From positions 1,364,001 through 1,428,000 of the forward strand of contig OZ241746.1 of the NCBI GenBank assembly GCA_965201045.1: a stretch of DNA of 64,000 nt, given 5' to 3'. The notes under the pieces are model-generated. The model ran no database searches and was not told the origin of the DNA. It worked only from the letters and a program-made list of their open reading frames with translations. Made by a program: the position numbers and the translations under genes. This document shows, one piece after another, positions 7,485-17,399 of this stretch (its first letter is position 1; each line of letters starts with the position of its first letter). The stretch comes from JAPORK01 sp026710285 (GTDB taxonomy: Bacteria; Pseudomonadota; Gammaproteobacteria; Pseudomonadales; Endozoicomonadaceae).

Positions 7485-8228
7485 TTATCCCATATACATT
7501 CCACCATTTACCTGAATAGTTTCACCTGTAATATATTCTCCTCCGGGACCTGCAAGAAATGCAACAGCAGAAGCAATATCTTCAGGTTGTCCAAAACGGT
7601 TCAGAGGGATAGCGGACTTTAATTTTTGTCTGTTCTGTTCATCTAACGCTTTTGTCATGTCAGTGTCAATAAAACCTGGTGCAATAGCATTAACCGTAAT
7701 ATTTCTGGCACCGATTTCTCTGGCGAGCGACCGGGTAAAACCTTCTATGCCCGCCTTGCTGGCTGCATAATTGCTTTGTCCCTGATTTCCCATGCAGGAT
7801 ACCACAGAACTAATATTAATAATTCTTCCCCAGCGTGCTTTTGTCATCCCTTTAAGGCAGGCTTTGCTCATGCGATATACACCAGAAAGGTTTGCATTAA
7901 TTACATCATCCCATTGACTATCTTTCATGCGTAGTAATAAGTTATCCCGGGTAATTCCGGCATTGTTTACCAAAATAGCAGGGGCGCCAACCGTGGTATT
8001 AATTTGTTGTAGTGTTTGCGTAACAGCATCACTATCTGTGACATCCAGGCATACTGCGTAACCTTTAATTCCGGCTTTCTTAAAAACTTCTGTTGATCGT
8101 TTAGCCCCTTCTTCAGAAGTTGCAGTACCTATAACAGTTGCTCCATTATGTCCTAGTGCTAAGGCAACGGCTTGTCCTATACCTCTACTTGTGCCTGTGA
8201 CCAGTGCAACTTTATTCTCTGTTGTCAT
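7485..8228 (-). CDS. fabG: 3-oxoacyl-[acyl-carrier-protein] reductase
   Basis: A 247-residue short-chain dehydrogenase that reduces beta-ketoacyl-ACP with NADPH in the fatty acid elongation cycle. The cofactor motif TGTSRGIG is at residues 11-18 and NNAG at 88-91. The catalytic triad is S141, Y154 and K158 within ISSVVSCMGNQGQSNYAASK, with the spacing of E. coli FabG. The C-terminus (GGMYMG) fits the family. GAGG lies about six bases before the ATG. The gene starts 35 bases after fabD ends, consistent with one transcript. Confidence 0.96.
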   Translation of the reverse strand: MTTENKVALVTGTSRGIGQAVALALGHNGATVIGTATSEEGAKRSTEVFKKAGIKGYAVCLDVTDSDAVTQTLQQINTTVGAPAILVNNAGITRDNLLLRMKDSQWDDVINANLSGVYRMSKACLKGMTKARWGRIINISSVVSCMGNQGQSNYAASKAGIEGFTRSLAREIGARNITVNAIAPGFIDTDMTKALDEQNRQKLKSAIPLNRFGQPEDIASAVAFLAGPGGEYITGETIQVNGGMYMG

Positions 8229-8263
8229 ACAATCCTCTAATATTATATTTACTCTGTTATCTG

Positions 8264-9184
8264 TTACTTTTCAAAAGCAAGTTCGCTTTCCATGGTCGCA
8301 ACAGAGACCTGGTTAATGATGCGTTTATTTAAGCCAGCAAGTACTTTACCCGGACCACATTCATAAAATTTAGTGATTCCTCTGTCTGCTATTTTCTGTA
8401 CAGAGGCAGACCAAAGAACAGGCTTATATAGCTGTTGTACCAGATTATTCCGTATTACCTCCGGATCTGACACAACTTCTGCTACTACATTTTGTATAAC
8501 CGGAATTTTAGGTGGTTCAACAGAAACTTTCTGTAAGTCTTCTGCTAACTGTTTTGCAGCAGGCTCCATGAGCTTGCAATGCGAGGGTACACTCACCGGT
8601 AATGGTATAACACGTGCGCCTTTTTCTTTAAACAGAGGTAGTGCTGCGTTAACTGCCTGCTTATGCCCTGCGATTACGACCTGTCCGGGCGCATTAAAAT
8701 TAGCTGCTGAAACAGTAGCATCTGAAGTGTGCATTACTTTATCGCATATTTCAATAATTTCAGAATCATCCAACCCAAGAACAGCTGCCATGGCTCCGGT
8801 ATTTTCAGGTACTGCTTCCTGCATGTATAATCCGCGTTTTTTCACCAGATGCAGCGCATCTGCAAAGGAGAGTGCCTCTGAACACACCAGCGCAGAATAT
8901 TCGCCAAGACTATGCCCTGCCATTATCTCTGGTATGGCTCCACCTTTTTGTTGCCAGAGCCGCCATAAAGCAACACTTGCGGTCAGTAAGATCGGCTGAG
9001 TATTTTCTGTTAAATTCAGTGTTTCAGCAGGACCTTCTTTAATTAAAGATAAAATATCCAGATTAATGAGATCCGATGCTTCTGTAAGCGTATTAATAAC
9101 CAGAGGTTCAGCAGCCATTAATTTGGCTAACATGCCTACTTTCTGTGAACCCTGACCAGGAAAAATAAATGCCGTATTATTCAT
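8264..9184 (-). CDS. fabD: malonyl-CoA:ACP transacylase
   Basis: A 306-residue enzyme that moves malonyl groups from CoA to ACP, supplying the extender for fatty acid synthesis. FPGQGSQKVGML (residues 8-19) and the nucleophile S92 in GHSLGEYSAL match E. coli FabD, including the residue number. The frame extends to a TTG at 9196, but ATG 9184 has GAGA about seven bases upstream and gives the family's N-terminus, so I start there. It is the first gene of the fabD-fabG-acpP group. No fabH or plsX lies upstream, which is unusual; the next gene is a divergent ankyrin protein 575 bases away. Confidence 0.95.
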   Translation of the reverse strand: MNNTAFIFPGQGSQKVGMLAKLMAAEPLVINTLTEASDLINLDILSLIKEGPAETLNLTENTQPILLTASVALWRLWQQKGGAIPEIMAGHSLGEYSALVCSEALSFADALHLVKKRGLYMQEAVPENTGAMAAVLGLDDSEIIEICDKVMHTSDATVSAANFNAPGQVVIAGHKQAVNAALPLFKEKGARVIPLPVSVPSHCKLMEPAAKQLAEDLQKVSVEPPKIPVIQNVVAEVVSDPEVIRNNLVQQLYKPVLWSASVQKIADRGITKFYECGPGKVLAGLNKRIINQVSVATMESELAFEK

Positions 9185-9214
9185 CAAATTTCTCAAACAC
9201 TATGTATGACAGAC

Positions 9215-9230
9215 GCTTCATTATAGAAGC
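9215..9230 (-). promoter_or_regulatory. candidate fabD promoter -10 inside a small palindrome
   Basis: On the minus strand a perfect TATAAT (9220-9225) lies about 35 bases before the fabD start codon. It forms the loop of a perfect GCTTC/GAAGC inverted repeat (9215-9219 and 9226-9230). The best -35 is weak: a TTGGAT about 20 bases upstream. The palindrome could be an operator or chance. The rest of the 9197-9759 gap is AT-rich, and I see no gene in it apart from the promoter at 9602-9630. Confidence 0.35.
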
Positions 9231-9601
9231 AGGTAATCAAATATAATCCAATGTTTTGTGTTTTTTCATACAAATTTTAATGCTGAATTACTATCAATAA
9301 GATATGATACATTGAAATATAATGAATTACCGCATAAAAATACGTATTTTAGTGAAATATCCACACACTGCAACACTCTGAGGAAAAAAGCAGCAAATTA
9401 TCTGCGTATAAACAACATAATATCATGATAATAGCATCTGAAAAATGATTATTGCATAATTATAAAAAAGCGCTTTTTTTATTCTGGTGAACGTGGCAGA
9501 TAAGAATATTAATTTGTACAACCCTGAAACCATGTCCGGGCAATCTCTGCAAAGAAATAATAAAAGTACAATAAAAAATAACTGATAATTAAAAATTTCG
9601 G

Positions 9602-9630
9602 TTGACGACGTTGATCAAAATAGATATTTT
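9602..9630 (+). promoter_or_regulatory. candidate sigma70 promoter for the ankyrin gene
   Basis: TTGACG (9602-9607) and TATTTT (9625-9630) are spaced by exactly 17 bases, a good -35 with a moderate -10. Transcription would begin near 9637, giving a leader of about 120 bases before the ATG at 9760. Confidence 0.4.
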
Positions 9631-9759
9631 AATCTGCTCAAACAGACATCTTGTTTATTTCAGACAAAAAAACTCAAACAGTAATTATTGGGTAAATTCT
9701 CACACTTAAAGTAGCAAGAACCCATTGTTTATATTTTTTCGATTTAGGGGTACCAAAAA

Positions 9760-11364
9760 ATGAATAGTAGCATTGTTGATCCATCCAGAAACCCTGCCTG
9801 GGGGTACCAAATAAAGGGTAATGAGGTTGTGTACGCTCCCTTGTATCAGGCAATATCAAATACAGATAATTTTCCACAATCTATAGCTGCTATTAATCTT
9901 CTGCGTGCTCTGTTAGATCTGATTCTTAATCCGGATAATAATCTGGGTAAAATTAGCAGATGTTTTGACAATGCTGTCTCTGCATCAAAACCAACTAATG
10001 ATAAAGCTGATATAAAATCTGCAATTGCGGAAGAGTTATTTTCTGCTGTTAGACATAATGATTCAGCAAAACTGCAAAAGCTCATTAACTCAACCAATGA
10101 TATTAATATCAAAAACAGAAAAGGCGATACGCTTTTGCATATGGCTATTAAGCATAATGCTGTAGAGTCTGTCCGGCTGCTAATTGTTTCAGGGATTGAT
10201 GTTTTTGTTAAAAACAAAAATGGTAAAAGACCTTTCTTTTATGCAGTAAATCAAGATAATATTGAATTTATGGAGCTTTTCAGGCTTCATTTTGATCACC
10301 TTAATTATGCTGAATACAACGGTGAGATCCTGTATTATGCTGTTAGCAGGGACAAGCAGCAGTGGATTGATTTTTTATTAGCGTTTAAACATATTAATGT
10401 TAATTATAAAAATGAAGATGGTTGCACTCCTGTAAACATTGCTGCTCGTTGGTATCCCGATTGTGTTTTAAAATTAACGTCAGATCCCCGTGTTGATCCG
10501 GGCATTCCAGATAAATATGGTAACAATGCACTCGCTTCTGCAGTACTAAACGGAAGTCTGGAATGTGTTTCATTTCTGATGGTGGCATTGTCTAACCCGG
10601 AGATTACAGCTAAAGATAAGTTGGGTTACAGCTTACTGCATAAGGTGCTTGCATCAGATAATGTTGAGATGTTAAAGTTGTTGCTAAAGTATGAGATCCT
10701 TGACATTAACGCCCAAAATGAGAAAGGTTATACTCCTCTTATACTTGCTGTTTGCGTTAATGCAAGACAATGCTTTGAAAGATTATTATGCCAGGGCATT
10801 GATCCTTACATTAAAAACTATTATGGCAATAATGTGTTGCACATGGCTGCCTGGCACGAAAGCTATTCTCTTTCTAAAGAGGATAATCTTGACAACCAAG
10901 TCTGGTTTACCAGCAGGCTCTTAGAGGCTGGTGTTAATCTCGGTGGTCATAATAGTCACGGGAGCAACATTCTTCATCTTGCGGTTAAGAGAGGGAACGC
11001 AGAATTAATTGGTATGCTGTCTGCTGCCAGTCGTAATCATTTCATAGCTTTAGATCGTCAAGGTTTTACGCCGATTGGGTGCGCTATTTATCAAGCTGAT
11101 CAAGCCTGCATTATGGCGATGTGTAAGCTTCCTAATTTTGATATTAATCTACAGTATAAAGATGGTTGTACTGCGTTACACTACGCTGCTAGAAATGGTC
11201 ATCACGATTTGATTAGGTTATTTCTGCAATGGGGGGTTAATCCTTACATCAAAGACAAGGATGGTCATACTGCTGCTGATATTTTTGATTCTTTATCGAC
11301 AGTTTCATTTTCTTTCACTTTTGAAGACGAATTAGGAACATATTGTCCTCAATATAGGGAATAA
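9760..11364 (+). CDS. ankyrin-repeat protein, likely host-interaction or scaffold protein
   Basis: A 534-residue protein. The first ~85 residues are unique (hydrophobic helix around AAINLLRALLDLIL). From about residue 88 to 515 it is a solenoid of about eleven ankyrin-type repeats. Clear ones are KGDTLLHMAIKHNAVESVRLLI, KGYTPLILAVCVNARQCFERLL, HGSNILHLAVKRGNAELIGML and DGCTALHYAARNGHHDLIRLFL. There is no signal peptide, transmembrane segment or added enzymatic domain. AGGGG (9746-9750) precedes the ATG by nine bases. Ankyrin proteins bind other proteins; in host-associated bacteria many are secreted effectors, but nothing here proves secretion. It is divergent from fabD and convergent with the rhs array. 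Confidence 0.85.
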   Translation: MNSSIVDPSRNPAWGYQIKGNEVVYAPLYQAISNTDNFPQSIAAINLLRALLDLILNPDNNLGKISRCFDNAVSASKPTNDKADIKSAIAEELFSAVRHNDSAKLQKLINSTNDINIKNRKGDTLLHMAIKHNAVESVRLLIVSGIDVFVKNKNGKRPFFYAVNQDNIEFMELFRLHFDHLNYAEYNGEILYYAVSRDKQQWIDFLLAFKHINVNYKNEDGCTPVNIAARWYPDCVLKLTSDPRVDPGIPDKYGNNALASAVLNGSLECVSFLMVALSNPEITAKDKLGYSLLHKVLASDNVEMLKLLLKYEILDINAQNEKGYTPLILAVCVNARQCFERLLCQGIDPYIKNYYGNNVLHMAAWHESYSLSKEDNLDNQVWFTSRLLEAGVNLGGHNSHGSNILHLAVKRGNAELIGMLSAASRNHFIALDRQGFTPIGCAIYQADQACIMAMCKLPNFDINLQYKDGCTALHYAARNGHHDLIRLFLQWGVNPYIKDKDGHTAADIFDSLSTVSFSFTFEDELGTYCPQYRE

Positions 11365-11605
11365 AACTTTTTGAGGGCTGTTATAAATAAGCTGATTTTC
11401 ACTGTGTGTCTTTTTTCAGGTCGTGTCGTTTACAATCAGGGCTGCCAAAATCTAACTTTGTCTCCCCCAGCGGTAATTTTTGCCTCTTTTCACAGTCCTT
11501 TAGCAGGTAATTGTTTATTCATAAGGTGCATTCTACAGTGTACCTCATAAAAAACATTACTGCGTAATATCAGTGAAGTAATGAAGGTAAGTAAATAAAT
11601 GGTTG

Positions 11606-11723
11606 GGATGAAAAATAATTTCAACAGAAGGATATCTGCGTAAATTGATTATCACATCATTACCTGGTTCTGCCTGTGGGGGTTGCAACTATTTTGCCAG
11701 GACTAAGCTACTTAACCCACTGA
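11606..11723 (-). repeat. orphan rhs spacer at the array's downstream end
   Basis: This stretch matches the spacer found between all rhs genes (shared blocks: CTGCCTGTGGG, TTGCAACTATT, and the region around the stop codon) but is more diverged. It follows R1, and no rhs gene lies beyond it, so it marks the left boundary of the array. The rest of the 11365-11723 gap holds no gene that I can see. Confidence 0.7.
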
Positions 11724-14700
11724 TTATTTTAAGCGCATGTAACCATAAATACGAAAGTGTTTTGAGTTAACATCAGGTATAATATGTTTCAAATCAGAGT
11801 TTTTAACGTTCTCAGTACCTATACTCCCGTCATCAAAAAGCATAAAAACTTTCCAGTTAGAAGCACAGTATTTTTCTGATAAAATCCTCTGGATTACGGT
11901 CATATGGCTATAGCCAATGATGACTGCATATTGATTTATTGGTATGTTATCAGTAAGTCTTGACATATTATAAACTCCCATGTTGAACCAGGAATAACCT
12001 CTTTTTACCGGATGTAATATAGTTTTTATGGCAAAAAAATAAGGATCCTCTAATGAATACTTTATGGTATTATCTGCACACGAACTTCTGATGGACAAAA
12101 AATTTTCCAGCATTTTAATATCAAATTTTTCATTTGTAAGATGATATGCTAACAGAATAGTATGGGTGTCGCATGCGATATTATCTGAAAAAGGTGAAAT
12201 AGACAAAAGTCTCAATGTTCGTTCAACAGCGCTTTTATCATTTAAATTTAAATAACCGACATTCTTGTCTTCAAAATAATCAGGTGATGTTTTTAAGAAT
12301 GTACTGACTGAACTGACAGGCTCAGGATGATAATGAATAGTCACTATTGATGCTTCAAAAGATGCCGTGTAAGTGACAGCGCTTGCTTCGCCCAGATCAG
12401 GCAGGGCGCTATCCTGTAGTGTTGATTTCGATGAAAGCATATTGAGAGGAGTGCGTATCTTAACTATATTTTCTCCAATAGCTTCTTCGGCAGCAACCGG
12501 TATAAGACTAAATGCTGCTGCCGCAACAGAGACAGCCATTTCTGCTATACCGGTAACTTTTCCTGCAATATTAAGCCCTTTATTAGCAGGTATCGCAGCT
12601 GCCACAACAGGGACACAGCCAATAGCAGCTGTACCTGCTACAACCCCCGCCAAAGCAGCACCACCTGCACCGGCAACAGCGGATCCCACTGCAGCAGCAG
12701 TAAATCCTGCCTGCATAATTGCTGCGGTAATATTAGCCCAGCGCTGATGTATTGCACCCAGTCCGAGCGTACTTACGTAATTGGTCCATTTAAAAATTTC
12801 TCCCAGCCACTGCGGGCTGTCACCTGACGGATCTGTATTCATTATCGGATTATTATTTCCAAAACGATAACCATCTCCTGCTGAATCTTCACTGAAGAAA
12901 TAGCGCCCGGTGGGATTATACGTCCGGTTACCGGCACCTAAAAATTGCCATCCTGTAGCCGCATCTGTTCGTTCACCATTGAAGCCCTGTAAAGTTTGCT
13001 GATACAGAGAACGTGTATTGGATGTTTTATGCCATACCATGCCGTAGGGACTGTAAATATTACGCTGCTTAAACTGATACTGATCTTTATTATCTTTTTG
13101 CAAAATACCAGACACATCACCTTTATAGCTATTTTCATAATATTCACTGATGATTCCATCTGTGGTTTTTGCCATACCCAGGTAACCAATAATATGTTTA
13201 TCCTGCCGGGGACTGATAATTTTTTCATTCACAAGTGCACTGTCACAGTAAAATAAATAATTAATACCACGCTGGCTCTTTTCCATTACTTTCTGTCCGC
13301 TACCGTCATAGCTGTAATCACTCTGTTTTCCTGTTGATGAAATAACATGAGTAACTTCATTCAGCAGATTATAAGTGATATGATTATTTTGTCCGTCCAC
13401 TGTCATGTTGCCCATATCATCATAAGTTAAATTCTGATCAACAGGTTTTTGTTGATTCCATACAGTGCTGATGCTTTGAAGGCGTAAAGGTACTGATGTA
13501 TCAGTATAGTAATAACGGATTGTTTTACTGACGGTTTGCTGTTGTGGTGTAGACTGTAATGTTTCCTGAACGCCGGACAGTCGGTTAAGTGGTGTAAAAG
13601 TGTAATCCTGGCGGGTAATGACCGGTGCCTGTGGCAGTTTTAAACCGGCAGACGAGGTATCGTGTGGGCACAAAGGCAGACTAGATGAACCCTGACACTG
13701 CATGCTGACCAGATTATCCAGCACATCATAGTGATAATGTTGAATGCCGGTCTGCTTCTTTTCTGCTTTCTGACTGAGCAGAATAATATTGCCACTGATA
13801 TCATAAGCAATTTTCCACTGTGATAGCAACTGTTTTTTCAGGATGTCGGTTATCTCATCCTGGTGTCCCCATGCATCATGGTGAAATATGCGCTGCATGC
13901 CACTGCCATAATTAATCTGTTGTATACGAGAAAAATCATCATAAGTAAACGCAGATAATACTTCAGTATGATTATTTTGCCAGGGATGATAAAGAATACG
14001 GGTAATACGTCCCAGCCAGTCATAGCTGATCTGTTTTTTGTTGCTGGAAATATCTGTAGCCCATACAGTACGACGGTTATTATCATGCTTCCACTGTAGC
14101 TGATAATCAGGGTAATTTTTTTTTCCGATAAATATTAATTGTTGTGTTAATCCATCATCACTATAAGAATAATTTTTAATGCCAGTGATATCTATTTTTT
14201 GTTTTACTCTTAAAGTAACCGGATCATAACAGATATACCACTGTTGTTTATTATCTGCTAACTGACTAACAGGAAGATTTAATAAATTATATTGCCAGGA
14301 AAAAATATGCCGGTTGGGTGTGGTGATGGTCGCCATCTGTCCATCCGTTGTATAAGTGTAAACAGTGCGCTTTCTATCTTCTCCGGCATGCCAGATCAGC
14401 TGTCCTGCCCGGTTATAACCGGTTGATGATAACAGGTAATGCCCACCTGAAACAGGATATACCCACGACTGTACAGTCTGCCCTGTCAGGTTATAGACTG
14501 AATGTATGCGGTTTCCGGCAGGATCAATGGTATCGGTTAATCTTCCCAGTGAATCATAACATTGTCTGACAATTCTGCCGGCAGGATCCTGTACTTTAAT
14601 CTGTCGCCCAAATCCATCATAAGTCATCCGGGAGACCCGAGCTTCGGACTGTTTATTACTGTTGAGACAGAGTGATTTTATTGAAGGTAACGCAACGTTA

Positions 14701-17263
14701 GTGCGGGTAATATCCACTGTCTGAAGGGTTTACTGAGTACATTAGCCCGTGCAACTGAGATAGCAGAGCGTTGACCCTGGATATTTTGCTGATAGCTGAT
14801 TACACATCGGTTGCTGTCATCATAATACATAACCGTCATTCTGCCATCAGGCAGATAAGTCCGGACAGCTCTGCCGGTATCATCATAATCCTGTGTGGTA
14901 TCAAGTGCAGTTGCATGTCCTGATGCATCGATAATGTAGCTACTCTGTCTTATAATGCGCCCATATTTATCATAATAGTTTTTTTGTACTGGCCACCAGA
15001 ACCCCAGCTGTTGCTTTCCTGTTTTATCAATGGTTTCGGTAAAACTTTTCAGCGTTCTTCCGGTACCATCAAAAATAGTTTTTTGCTGTAATCCATTCAC
15101 AGCTGTAATTAATACCTGATTAAGATTTTCAGACAGAGTATAGCTATAATGAGTGCTGGCAGCAAAACCGGTACCAATTGCACGCTCTGTTTTTATGAGT
15201 CGGTCCCACGAATCATAGTAGTAACGATCCTGGTCTTTTTTTTCTGCATCAGTTACCATTAGTATCTGGTTAGTGAATAAACTGGTTGTGGTATAAGATG
15301 ATAAAAGACGTTTATTCTCAGATAATTCAATCGCACTATAAGTTGTTTTGGTATAGCTGTCCGGACTTTTCAGGTAATAATAATCTTTTATCACAGCATC
15401 AGTGGAGTTGGTTTCATTTAGCTGACCGGTTAGTACTAACTGTTTTAACAGACCATAAGTTAGCAGGTCTTTAGTGTTATGATAATAATGACGGGTTATT
15501 GTTATCTGCTGATTACCAGACTGTTCTGTTTGATGATCCAGTACAGAGACATAACCTGTGCCGTTGTGGTTAAGCTCTCTTCGGTAATAATTCTGGATAG
15601 TTACAGGTAATAATGGAGCTGTACCGGTTCCAGTATCAGCAGGATACTGTATAGTGGATTCAGTGAGTGTAGAAAAGGGCCACGCTGCTGAAGCAGCAGG
15701 ACAGGTGTTATTACCTGTTAAAGGACAATAGTTGTTAATCGTTACACGTCCCCAGTCATCTTCTTGCTTGGTTATTCTTCCCTGCTCATCATAATGGGAA
15801 ATCTCTGTCGTGGTAGTAGGTCTGTCGGCGGTTTCTCCAAAGACCTGGGTTATTATTTTTAAGGGCAGGCTGTAGGTAACAGGCAGATCGTTAAAAGAGC
15901 TGTGTGCACAACCATCATACTGATCAGTACGACAAAAAAAGTAGTGCACTGCTGATAAAACATATCCTGTTCGGTTGCTGATTTGCTGTTCATCCGTCAT
16001 CAGATGATATTTGTTATAAGTACGAATTTCCCGTATAAGCCCGTTATTCTCCTCAGTTTTGTAAGTATAACTGACGGGTGCTTCAAATAGTCTGTCTTTC
16101 GGTGAATTATCTGTAATGTTCAGCCCTGCATTAAAACCCAAATAATTATGTTCATTAATATTTGCCTTACCATACCGGTAACGGTTGATCATCACCGGTT
16201 GGGAAAAACCCGGATCAGTCATTTCTTTAACAACGACACATGAAGCATGTGCTGATGAAGTATAATTTGCAGGAACTTTTATTTCATCATTACAATTATA
16301 AATGATCCAGTTTTTTAATCCGGTGGGATAATCAATACTAATTATTAAATGATTCAGATAATGAAAATCAATACCATGACTTACATGATGATTAAAGTAA
16401 GGTAATGTGATGCTGTGTATTTCACTGTTTTTTTTATGGATCAATACGACAACTGATTGACCTGTACTTCCCTGACTAATAACTGCAATGTAGCTTTTTA
16501 TTCTCTGTAGTTTAATGATGTGTTCTTCATCATCGCTTATTGATTTTAACAGATGTGTACCGGGTACATAACTAAAATGTACGCTCCATCCGTCTTGTTG
16601 TTCCAGGCGAGTTTCATAACCCGCGTGATTCAGTATTTCCCGTAAACCGCTGGGATAAGTAATCACAAAATGTGTACTCATATCACCCTGAATAAATATA
16701 TCGTGAAGTTTATGATATTCTGGTTTCCAGTAACCATTGAACTGCTTTTTTAAATAAAAATTTTGCCCAAATGACGTAATCAGCTGATGTGTAACCGGAT
16801 TAAAGTGGGTGAGATTCCAGCTCCATCCTCTTCCCAGGTCATCCGGATTAGCTAAAGCACTACTGTTATAATTAACGTTAAGATTAATATCAGGACCATG
16901 TCCTAAATTACTGAGCATACTGCCTGTTTTTACAAAGGTACTGAGAATACCTGTTCGTGGATCAACAGTCGTTCCCCATACTTTTTTAAAATTAAATGCA
17001 TTTGACCATGGAGCTGATTCACCCGATGGTGAAGCAGTAGTTAGCTGGTCTTTTTTTTCGGAATTTAATGTAAATTTTGTATGATTTTTATCAGTTATTG
17101 TTTGATAAGAATTATCAGAATGATAAGAGTAACCGATATATTGGGTTCCCAAACTATTTTTTTGTGTATCGGATGTCGTACAAAACAGATTTCCTGTATA
17201 ACAGAGTAACTTTATCATTAATATGAAAAAATAAATATACTCTTGTTTGGATTGCGTTAGCAT
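11724..17263 (-). pseudogene. R1: rhs gene broken by a one-base deletion
   Basis: Full-length homology to the intact copies (5540 against 5541 bases for R2), but the frame is split. The N-terminal 861 codons (17263 to 14678) end in ILPALTLRYLQ, and the C-terminal part continues in another frame from an ATG at 14717. Where intact copies read TTAGTAGCGGG, R1 reads TTAGTGCGGG near 14702, so one A is missing between 14702 and 14703. The two open parts overlap by 40 bases. All domains are otherwise preserved: signal-like N-terminus, VDPRTG, YD repeats, core ending DPSGDSPQW, Ala/Gly block, and a type I C-terminal domain with ACDT, YSHMT and FDDG. Because both halves remain open and little decayed, the mutation is recent, phase-variable or a sequencing error. 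The C-terminal part might still be translated from ATG 14717 (997 residues). Confidence 0.85.
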
Positions 17264-17399
17264 TATTTTGCCTTAATAAACGATGAAATGGAAATCAACA
17301 GAGGAGTATCTTCGCAATTTGACTATCGTATCATTACCCGGTTCTGCCTGTGGGGTTTGCAACTATTCTGCCGGGACTACGCTGCTATTAAACCACTGA

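Noticed and set aside
9464..9481. AAAAAAGCGCTTTTTT palindrome
   Set aside because: It leaves no loop for a terminator hairpin and follows no gene end; probably a chance AT-rich palindrome.
9746..9812. Short direct repeat GGGGTACCAAA near the ankyrin start
   Set aside because: Only two copies of 11 bases, one being the ribosome-binding region; too short to support a function.
17264..17399. Promoter or terminator in the rhs spacer
   Set aside because: Several weak -10/-35-like strings and a CCCGG/CCGGG pair occur, but none is convincing or conserved in all spacers.
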